Shown here piece after piece: positions 54,320 to 64,000 of a stretch of DNA of 64,000 nt. The stretch lies in the NCBI GenBank assembly GCA_028583405.1, contig CM053246.1, forward strand, positions 23,346,412-23,410,411. Direction: 5' to 3'. Positions within the stretch are counted from its first letter, which is position 1. Each line of letters opens with the position of its first letter. The translations under genes were made by a program, and so were the position numbers. Source of the DNA: Pogonophryne albipinna. Its lineage: Eukaryota; Chordata; Actinopteri; Perciformes; Artedidraconidae. Under the pieces are notes generated by a model that made no database searches, was not told where the DNA came from, and was given only the letters and a program-made list of their open reading frames with translations.

Positions 54320-57300
54320 ATGTGGTGGGAAGAAATTGTATATTTTTGGTTTAGTAAAAATCACGTGTGTAATACAGGATCATAATGCTGTTCAAGGTGA
54401 TATAAACTGCATTGGAAAAGTAACCAGATTGACTTAGACAAATTCAATTGGTGCAATACATTTTTTTACTTTAGTCAAATGTTTCCAAAGGAAAATTAAG
54501 GATGATTTTGTGTGTGTGTCAAAGGTCTGTTTACCCTCTTATCTGGGTAATTCAGTAACCCTGCTGCTTGGAACTGGCTCAGGTCTAAACTAACAATGGG
54601 TGCACTCCAAAAATGGTCTGGCACAGTGCTGGTTAAGAGTGGTTTCAATCTGGCACATCTCGTTTCTGTCTGACTCTGACCTAGTTACACAAGCAAAGTA
54701 ACAAGTGTCCCAATGCATTTCTAACAATGCAGGTCAGTTTGAACACTTCACAGTGCAAGTAAAGGACTTTTTTGTGATGGATTATAAAACGAGTTGTTTT
54801 CCTTGCCCTCCCCTCCCAAAGACCACAGCAGTGACTTTACATGACTGGGTTTTAATGTCAAACAGTTCTATACAAATATAAGGAACTCATCTCACATTTT
54901 CTAAATATTGTACCATACAAACACATGCTCTCCACAAGCTTAGTTATTCTTATAAAAGATCAAAACGGCGTCTAAAGGACCAATTTTTCCTCTTATTGAC
55001 CAACACTTCAATGAAACGAACTAAAGCAACGTGAGGTCATTTGGGTCTTACTGAAATGTCAAATGTAGACACAGCAATTATAAGAACAAGTTCGATTTAA
55101 AACATGAGATGAAGTTGTGTTTTTTCCAGTTAAGAGGCTTTATCATGGCAGGTGCATCTGGTACTGCATTTTCTTTTGAAGCTGTAGCTTTTGTTTTGTG
55201 CCTTATTCCAGTGTATACAGTATAAAAAGGAATCCACTCCGATATTTAAAACATTCTGTTTACTATACCTTTTTTTTTTTTATAATGTCCCTCATCCTGC
55301 CTCTCTTTGTGGTTCAGAATGCATTCAATAAGGGGTTTTAACATTTATGCAATCCAGGGCAGCCATATTGAAACAATATGTACATCAGTAGCAGTCCCTG
55401 AATAGTCTCAAATATTCTGTAGATTTCTTCTTAAACTTTTTTGAAACCTACAATATTACTGAAATTGCTGTTGCAGCCTGGCGCTCCCATTTCTGTGTCC
55501 ACAGTAATATCATGTATGTACAGTGTTATTGTGCATTCGTGATACACTGGAATAAGGCCCTTGTGAAGCAAAGTGTTTGTGACATCAACCATGATGAGCT
55601 CGTGCAGAGGCGGCGATGGCCTCTACAATTTCTCCATGCTCAATATAAGGCTGGGCACAATCTGGTGGCGAAGCCATTAATAAATCCAGTTGTGAAAAAG
55701 CACTTCTGATGATGAAACTGAGGAGAAAAAGGCTTTACAGAGGTCTTATAACCTGTAAACTATTATCAGTCATCTAAGCTAAAAACATTATTGCTAATTA
55801 AATAATTGTTACATTTAGCAGCTGATGTCAGAACTCCAAGATGGTTTATCAACTTGTCAAATTGATGAAAATAACATTAACTGCCAGTACTGATTTTAGG
55901 ACAGTAAATGTGATATGTTTGTGCAATCTTGTAGGACTGGAAATCTAACTCAAACTATATATTAAACAGTGTCATTATAAATAAACCATCAGTTAATATA
56001 CAACCTCTAAAAGCAATAATTGCAGGTTACGGTAATTAAAGGGTTCTGGTGCATTAACTGGTAGTTTATTATATTACCATCACGTTGACATGTTAGTAGG
56101 ATTGTGGCAGTTACTGCATATTGAGCTGCACATTATTTGTACCTATATTACGTCAAATGATGTATTCAATAACTCATCGGGGGTATCGATAGATACTGTG
56201 CATCAGAGGTTCACATACAAAGCTGACAGACAACTGAATTGAGTACCTATTTACTAAAACCACTGCATTTGTGCTTTTTACCTCGAGCACTGTCAGGTTG
56301 AAGCCTGCTAAGTTTTGTGCACACAAGCAGCTTCAGATTCCTCGGCAGCTACGGGGCTTCTTCAGATCTCATGCAGTGCTCTCTTTGTGATCTGTGCTCT
56401 GCGGGTTATTTTTACTGTTATGGTATGTGTTAGTGTTGAGCAAAGAAGAACATGTACATAAAGTAGAACCGGATGATATTGTGGACATTGACACATGTAA
56501 ACAAAACAAACTTGGCACAAACATAATCAAGTGTAGCCCCAGGTTCAACTCAGCAGGGTGGGAAAGTAGTGTCTCTGTCCACAGCCACAAGTCTGGACCT
56601 CTCCTTCAAATGCTGATCAACCCGGTAGCAGCTTGAATTTAGCAGAACATTGGGTGATAGCAATCTCCAATTTCCCATTCTGACAGTAAGTAACCCATCA
56701 AAGAATAATAGAATATAGTGGTGAGAAAAGAGCAGTCCTTATGAAACATGGAGAAAAAAGGTTGTACAATGGCAGGACACATTTGGGTAATGTTTTGAAT
56801 CTATTAGTTTGTTTTGTTCTGGCTGGTGTGAAGCAAGTCCAGCCTGCTGATGGTCAACTGGAGCTGGAGTTATTCAGGTTTGTTTTTGCCTCGATGTGTG
56901 CTGACCTCACTCTTCCTGGGTACATCTCCACAGTGTTTAATGAACGGTGTCCTCAACATGAACTGTACTCAAAGTTGTTATTGTGTAAAAGTAGACATTT
57001 CTATTACTTGCAGTGACTTTTGAGTTCTACAAAACCTTGTGAGAAAATACATATCTATAAATGTTATCTACACAGGGCTCACTTCAGATTTGGGCTGTTT
57101 AAGACTTCTGCCAAACTGAAGTGAACAAAACATTTATGGACAGTTTTATTGTTGTTTCTATAAACCAGAGGTGCAGAAGTATGATAAAATACTTATGATT
57201 CATATAGGTATTAAAATGTAATTGCACATGAACCTTTATTTTTCAACCATCTCAAGTTTTAATACGTGTGATGTTTTGGGACTGCAGGTTCACTGTCCCT

Positions 57301-58150
57301 GCAGGAAAGCGGCGCACTGCTGGCTTTTAATAAACACTGTCAGGAACTTATTTTGCTTCTTTCCTAGTTTTTCTGCCACTTAATTCAGTAAAGGAATATA
57401 CTCATACAAGTGGATCACCCTCTCTGTATTAAATAAAGATACATCACATAAAAACTGAATAACGGGTACGAAATGTCTACTTTTGCAAAATAGCAAGCAC
57501 AGAATTAATTTTGGTTTAATTCCTCAAGGTGCTTTAAGTATGTTTTGATATCAATAAATGATTACCTCAGTCCTTTGGGGCATCAGTAAAATGACCATAA
57601 ACAATTCAGACCATTCAGGAGCCACTACTCAGCATTTCACATTGTAAACCGTCAGATACTGACAGAATACGCTGGACTGCTATCGCATCATACAGAGGAG
57701 AGTGCTGCTGTTCTGGAGATAATTGATGGAAAGCTTTCAGAGTGTTCATTGATGGCAGATAGTGAAAAGAATAAAAACCTGGTGTATAAATCCTGTTATC
57801 CTCTTCAGGGGCTAAATGACATGCAGCTGCTAGGATCAAGGATATAGAGAAACAAGCTATAGTAGCAAGTTGAACCACACTGTCAACTGTTTATGAGAAT
57901 CATACCGAGGCTCCAGTATTAATGTCACAATACTGTTTTATTCTGCACATAGCACCTTAAAGAGGATTCTGATACCTGCTGTTTACCTGCACTGATCTTA
58001 TAAACACAGATCCATGGAGGTAAACACCAGTAAAGGTTCCTCCATAGTGCTTTGATGGTTGCTCTCCTGATAAACCAGTAAAACACAAATCAAAGCGCCA
58101 TGGTTGGAACCAGAGCTGACTGTGGAGATGCAACCCGACTGCAGCTGTGG
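54320..58150 (-). other. Probable long 3' UTR of the Homer gene and convergent intergenic DNA
   Basis: Lies directly downstream of the Homer stop on the minus strand. Minus-strand ATTAAA occurs near 54850 and AATAAA at several places (for example near 57933). A 40-codon minus-strand stretch at about 55589-55725 is preceded by a good acceptor but no gene is recognised. Confidence 0.4.
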
Positions 58151-61100
58151 CTATTTGTCGATGAGTTTTGCCAGGCTCTGTCTCAAGTCGTTCAGGTCGC
58201 AGATTTTGACATCCAGAACCTCGATGATGCGCTGGACCTCGACCTCCGCCTGGTTCTGCTCCTCCCGGCTGGACGCCAGCGTCTTCTCAGTACTCTGGAC
58301 CCGATCCTCCAGGTCGCTGTTGAGTCTCTCCAGATCCTGTACACACATGAACTGTTGTTAGTACAGTTTTATACATCTGCATGGAGATATGGATATATAT
58401 TGTCTGCATGGGTTGGTGTTCAATTTGCATTCCTTCTTTGAATTATTTTGACCTGCAACCAGAACTCTTAACAATGTATAATGAATTTGGTTTTGGGATG
58501 TACATTACAGAGCTGTATTGTAAACCACCCTGGTCAAGAATGTCTACAAATGTAAGCCTGGACTACCCTGATTCCTGCTGTTATATCTGCCAGCTCTGTA
58601 CTTAACAATATGCTGATAAAAGTGGGATGAGTGTTAAAAAATGACATGTGCTATGGTCAATGCTTTTCTCCTACCTGTGTGGTTCCCCTATTGAACTCTT
58701 GGGCAAACTGATTATCAATACTCAAAATTAGGGTATAAATATTTGTGCAGGTTTATATCGGCTAGCTTAGAGTACAATGTATCCTAGTGTAAGTCTACAC
58801 ACCTTTAATCTTTATCGGAAGTATCGTGTATTCTGTGAACATGAACATTTATATAGTACTGATGCATACGCTAACAATGACTAAAACTGCCAATTCAAAC
58901 TGGAGCAGATAAAACTAGCAGCAGCAGCCGTCGTGGAACAGCTTCAGAGCAGGTACCAGTAAAGCACTGGTATCTCAAAAAACAGTCCAGCATTACTTAA
59001 ATGCATGGAAACTCTCACTCCTTGTGTGGCTGCACACTGATATAAAGTTTTCAGAGGATGTCATAGTATATAAACTGTTTATATTGTACATTTAAAATGT
59101 GCAATTTTGAGTAATAGGAGGTTATTCTGTATGCCAAATGCACCAATGAATAGATTATGGAGGTAACCCAAGGACAGCAAAGGTCATATATGAATATACA
59201 TAATTCACAACTGACACCACTGCTCAAAATGATGGAGAACCTAATTAGGGCTATGCAATATGCATCAGGTATTATCCCCTGCGTTAGCATGGCGACTTGA
59301 CACTATTAACTTCTCCTTGAAGTACGAGTTCTCCTCTACTGATTCTCTGCTGCAGGTCTGCACTGTGCTGCTTTGTACTGTTTCAGCCACAGTATTAGCA
59401 CTTAGATGTTCCACCCCGTTTGGTTTTTAGAGCAATAGAAAACGACCTATTAGCATTCTTCACATTTTTTATGACATATTTTACAATGGTTTGTTGAATA
59501 ATATACTATACAAGGAAGCTTCTAGTCTAGCATGCACACCCATATCAAACCATCTGAGCCATGTTAAAATAAACCTTATATGGTGAAGATAACAGAACCA
59601 GATACATCAGTAACATATAAAACACACAATGAACATTTCCGATATGAATATATAGTAGTACAAATCATAAAACTGTTTATACTGGAATAAGGACTTGAAC
59701 AGAAATTCTGTGAAGACTGACGTGTTGAACTCTTTGCAAATGAATCGCAAGGATCAGAAAATAATGTCTCTGTTCACACGGAAGATGAAATGCTTTCATC
59801 TCCCTGTCAATGAAAGTGGATTTCCTACTTTTGACAATGTAGGTGAGAAATACAAATACAATGAACCAGTTCTATTTCTCATATTTCAGTCTGTTGTAGA
59901 CGTTCTGAGTTAGAATGTCCTAAGACACATTTTCTTTGGTGATTTTCCGTATTACTGAAAGATCTCAGATATTAGTGTCGAATAATGTTGGTTCCTATGG
60001 ATCACTTCAGTGAATCATTTCTCTTTGGAGCCTCTTTACTGTCTGCTGACATGGGAGAAATGGCAATTAAGCAAATCGAATGAAACATGACGTTTTTTCA
60101 TGTAAAAGAAAAACAACACTTAGCCTTTTTTAGTATCTCACCTCAAGTCTCTGTATGGTCTCTTCTCTTTCCTTCTCCAGCTCACCCACATCTGTTTTCT
60201 TGCTCTGTAGACTGTGAATTTCCTGAAAGCACAGTGATTTGAACTGTCACAACACCACCTCACTTCCCACATATTCACCCTTCCTGCTGCTAAGATCATC
60301 GAATATTCATCTTATGTTTTGAACCCTAAGACTTCATGTGGTTTAAAAAGGGCCATTTATGAGGTTGGTGATAAGGTTTGGGGCACCTTGATGTTTCCGG
60401 GGAGGAGGGGGACTCAGCCCCTGGGGGGACATACCACTGTGAGCTCACATGAATAATCAAGCCACAATTAAACTTGTTTAGATGATTGACAGACATGGTT
60501 ATGTAAATGAGGCTGGAGGACAGCAGCAAGGTGCTTTCAAGGAATATTTCACTTTATCGTTTGGTTTTATTTATGCAGAGAAAATGTGCCCAGAATGCAT
60601 TTGATGGAAATTGACATAAGGGACATAAAACATCATATTAAAGCAAACTTGGAAATAGCTAATACATCTGGTATTTTTCCAAAGCTCTCTTAGTTTAGGC
60701 CAAACATTTAAAGTTACAAAAGAAGAGCATAAGTAAAATCCCCATAGAGCGTTCTCTTCTCAACATTTTGTTCAGTAATTATCTTTTGGTTATTGAATCG
60801 GAAATATCTTATTTGAAGTCTTAAGATGATTTAGTGAGTATACATACTCAAACTGGCACTTTATACTTTTCCAACTCTCTTTTCTTAATATATGTATTAA
60901 CAGGGTTGGGACTTGGGAGGGTTACTTTGTAAATGTAATCAGTTACTGATTACTGAATACATGGCTCTGAAAGTAATCCGAATACAGTTACGTGTCTTAA
61001 AAAAGTAACGTAATCGGATTACTTTTAGGTTACTTTTGGATTACTTTCTTTTTCCATCACAGATGGGTATGTTTTGGTGAACAGGAGACACAAAAAGCAA

Positions 61101-61624
61101 AAGGAAACTGAACGTGTTTTTACTGTTTTAATGGCTTATCAAGAGCACAACTGAAACATAACATCTGAAACGATGTAACAACATAATACACTTTTTGGGG
61201 ATGCAGCTTGGGATGTGAGGAGTGAGGGACACAGCTTAGAACGGGCGTGTCTCCTTCTGTCCTGCCAGTGTTGGCAGGACATGAATTAAAATGTCGAACT
61301 CGGACTTCATTTTAAGGACATTTCGGCCAGGGGTGTATATTTGTTTAACCACCGGATTGGCAAAACAGGAGAGTGTGTGCACCAGTCTGCCTTGATCTAT
61401 GAATTCATGTCCGTGACACTCACAGTATCTGCTGCCCACAGCTGTTTTATAGAAGGAAAACCTCCTTCACTTCATGAAATCTCTGCAGCACCAGGAGGCA
61501 GCGGGAGGGTTAACTCAGCCTCTGAGAAGACGAGCCTTTCACGCACCGCCTTCACTGTGTTTACCTTCAGAATCATTAGAAAGGCTAAAGAGCGGTGTGG
61601 CTGATGTGTTTTAACCACACACAC

Positions 61625-61669
<45 letters not shown>

Positions 61670-62322
61670 CGATTTAAACGCAGACTTTTGTTCCTCCATG
61701 TTTCGTTGTTATCGTTTCACTGAGCGGACCCGCCCCTTTTTTTCAAACGCTCCCTTTTTTGGTCCATCTGCGGCGGCAATAGGTTTTGTGCACTGTGATG
61801 ATTCGGCTGTACCTTTAGTAATGAATATTTAATGTTGTGAGGAAATCTTTCCACCAATAATTAATTCAAAATGTATTCACTTCAGGTTTACGAAAGTAAC
61901 TGTAATCAGGTTACTAGTTTTTCAAATGTAACGCGAGCTGACAGTTACTTGATTTTTGTATTCTGATTACGTAACGCCGTTACATGTATTCCGTTACAAC
62001 CCAACCCTGTGTATTAATTAGCAAATGTTTTTTAAACCTTCATCAGATGGATATGGAGACTCTATTCTCAAAAACTGAATACAAACACATATCCAGTGAA
62101 TTATTGGCAGTATATCATTTGCTTCTCTCGGCTGGCTTTCCACAATGAGGTTTATTTGAGGTTAGGAGATGGATTTGGACAGAGTGCAGTGCAGGGAACT
62201 TGTGTGCTTGCCTGATCTTTGGCGCTCAGCAGGGCCTCCAGCTCCTCCAGGGACTGACTCAGCTCCTCTCTCGCAGACTGACCGGCAGCAGGGTGCCCCA
62301 GCTGGCCCTCAAGCTCCGCCAC
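58151..62322 (-). CDS. homer3: Homer scaffold protein, C-terminal exons (partial)
   Basis: Homer proteins bind proline-rich ligands such as mGluRs, IP3 receptors and Shank by an N-terminal EVH1 domain and tetramerise by a C-terminal coiled coil. Three coding exons are inside the window: 62212-62322, 60142-60222 and 58151-58336, all phase 0, together 124 residues plus stop. They read as continuous heptads: VAELEGQLGHPAAG, then LSQSLEELEALLSAKDQ-EIHSLQ, KEREETIQRLE-DLERLN, DRVQSTEKTLASSREEQ, and the conserved end DLNDLRQSLAKLIDK. The EVH1 exons lie beyond the right edge. The paralogue (homer3) is inferred from nearby uba52 and arrdc2, as in human 19p13.11. Confidence 0.85.
58337..60141 (-). other. 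Homer intron, nothing else recognised
   Basis: AT-rich; short open frames have no splice support. Confidence 0.5.
60901..62009. mobile_element. hAT element in a Homer intron, 1.1 kb
   Basis: Ends CAGGGTTGGG and CCCAACCCTG, flanked by an exact 8-bp duplication TGTATTAA (60893-60900, 62010-62017). The subterminal regions (about 100 bp each) are dense in GTAACG/CGTTAC and mirror each other. No transposase; non-autonomous. It contains the CA microsatellite listed next. Confidence 0.9.
61617..61663. repeat. (CA)n microsatellite
   Basis: About 17 CA units after an interrupted CACACACCTCTA lead, inside the 1.1-kb hAT element. Confidence 0.9.
62210..62211 (-). other. homer3: GC-AG intron donor in the Homer gene
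   Basis: The exon ends GATCAG followed by GCAAGC, the usual form of the rare GC donor. Reading on through GC would add ASTQVPCT and leave the Homer heptads, whereas joining to 60222 gives an uninterrupted coiled coil. Confidence 0.75.
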
Positions 62323-64000
62323 CTGCAACACAAACAGACACACAATCAATACATACTTCTTAACTTAACTAATTTATAAAGCGCGTTTCATTTTAGACAT
62401 TATATAAGATAAGATAAACATTTAACCGCCTTGCTAGTGGCTCTGTGAGGCTGTACTTCAATCTATCAAATCGTTATTAAGGCGTTAAATGTCAGCCATG
62501 TGGTGTTTGGTTGGTGGTCTCTGGGAGCGAGAGATGTCTGCACCAAATGTCAATGCAATCCATCCAAGAGCTGCTGAAGTACTTCAGTTTGGACTCTGTC
62601 TTCACATTTTGTGTAATGACATTTTGAATAACTCTGAAAGTAACATTTTGATCAGTTCATTTCAAGTGACTGTTTGTGCCACATTTAAGAACATTTCTTC
62701 ATGGCATTGCTGAATCATCGCATTTATAAGAATGAAAAGGACAAATAGACCGACTAACCAACCAAAAACCTTATGCCTCGTGCCATGGCAGACGCAGCAG
62801 TCCACGTGGAGGCATAACAATGAATAGAACTGTAAGAAAATTAGTCTCCTTTGTTAACAACATAGCTCTCATTTGGAGCCTTATTGATGAACATCAGCAG
62901 CAGACTAGATATAAAGAAACAGAAAATGTAACAATGCTAAACCATTCTCCATCTTACACTCAAGCAAAGAGGTCATTTAACATTGTATTGATTTGAAACT
63001 ACTCTCAAAAAAAAAAATCGTACATTTTTAATCTTAGTTGGATCAGACCAAGTTTCATGGGAATCTTTAAACAGATTTTGCGTAATTTGCTGACAAACAA
63101 GTATCTGGTTGGTAAACAAAAATCTATTTTATCTAGAGAAAATTATTTACTGGGATTTCATTTTAGCGGTGATCCAATGAAAAGCTTTGAAAATGTTACA
63201 TAAACAATATGTTCAATGATATAAATCAAATTACCCTTTACCTCCATCATACACTACGGAAATCAGCAACATTAGCTTTAAAAAGGGTTTTACATGACGG
63301 CAGCGACTTTCAAGTACAATAATATAGTCCATACAAATATACAAGTAGTGTGATAATTATCACTGATGGAAATGAGGAACTTCAACTGAGGGTCACATCG
63401 CCTACACACATCCATCTACATAAACACAATTAATTCTCTCACTTATCTCTCTTGAATATCTCCATACACACAGATACATGCAGTCACCACACTAACAACA
63501 TTAACTCACAAGTGCCTGTGGTCACGGAGCTGAAACTTTGCCTTGAAGATTTCTTTTTTGGATGTGACCTTGTAGAAATTCATAATTGGTTCTCCCCAAT
63601 CTGACCCACTTCCTTGTGTTTAACATATTCATGGTAAAGCCAAAAAGATGGTGAGTGACATTTTGACTAAACAAATTGTTCAGCCTTTGAAATTTCAACA
63701 GGGTGTGATTTAAAGTTTTGACTTTCATTTCTGCATGCTCTAGGAGTAATCCGATTAAAACAACAATATAATGGTGTCCCTAGTTGGAAACAAGAGGCTT
63801 TGTGCATAACAAGCTTTACACAGATGACTTCACACTGATAAGGCTCAGATAACATTATGTTATTTGTTTTCTCAATCTGACCTTAGCCCTTCTGAACTCT
63901 GCACAGTTTGAGTATCTGAATGTTTGTATTTGCCCTAAAAAAAAAAATGTACGTTTCGTGTTTAAGCGTTGAAACAAGTTAGGTCAAATTAGTTGAGGAA
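62323..64000 (-). other. Homer intron continuing to the window edge
   Basis: No upstream Homer exon was recognised up to the right edge. Nothing else assigned. Confidence 0.5.

Noticed and set aside
61341..61699. Coding exons on both strands within the Homer intron
   Set aside because: They lie inside a 1.1-kb hAT element and one is a translation of the CA repeat.

Overview
The window is vertebrate, almost certainly teleost, nuclear DNA. It holds spliced genes with GT-AG introns, tRNA-derived SINE and L2-type LINE tails of the kind common in fish, Tc1 and hAT transposons, and long microsatellites. No bacterial, organellar or viral genes were seen. Exon boundaries were read by hand from splice sites and reading phase. 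Four host genes can be supported.

Layout. 1-5.7 kb is intergenic and holds a non-LTR retrotransposon tail and a Ty3/gypsy LTR remnant. arrdc2 (minus strand) runs from a poly(A) signal near 5.7 kb to a TATA promoter near 39.8 kb. It has two alternative coding first exons, a proximal one at 10.6-10.9 kb and a distal one at 38.7-38.9 kb, both ending in the same phase and joining the same six downstream exons. The intron of the distal form contains a 21.5-kb inverted-repeat (palindromic) mobile element at 13574-35076. This element is bounded by an exact 8-bp direct duplication and its outer ends are nearly identical. Each arm carries terminal sequence, an array of 177-bp repeats, a Tc1-like transposon itself split by a hAT element, non-LTR retrotransposon remnants, and a second 177-bp array in opposite orientation. 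The arms share the same nested insertions, so they arose by duplication or are kept alike by conversion. Between the palindrome and the distal exon lie a hAT-like element, a CCAAT-rich tandem repeat and an unrecognised plus-strand ORF.

41.4-47.4 kb is a second nested mobile-element complex: a TTAA-flanked element containing a palindromic element with a 9-bp duplication, which in turn contains about 168-bp tandem repeats, a 347-bp hAT MITE and a long (GA)n tract.

47.5-51.5 kb is a complete eight-exon minus-strand gene for a stabilizer-of-axonemal-microtubules-type protein (SAXO5/TEX45-like, 447 aa), with an RFX X-box-like motif just upstream of its start. It is divergent from uba52 (plus, 52.4-54.3 kb), the ubiquitin-eL40 fusion of exactly 128 aa. 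The three last coding exons of a Homer gene (probably homer3, minus strand) occupy 58.15-62.3 kb and the gene continues beyond the right edge. A 1.1-kb hAT element sits in one of its introns.

ARRDC2, UBA52 and HOMER3 all map to human 19p13.11, which supports these names. The most unusual object is the giant palindromic element in the distal-promoter intron of arrdc2.
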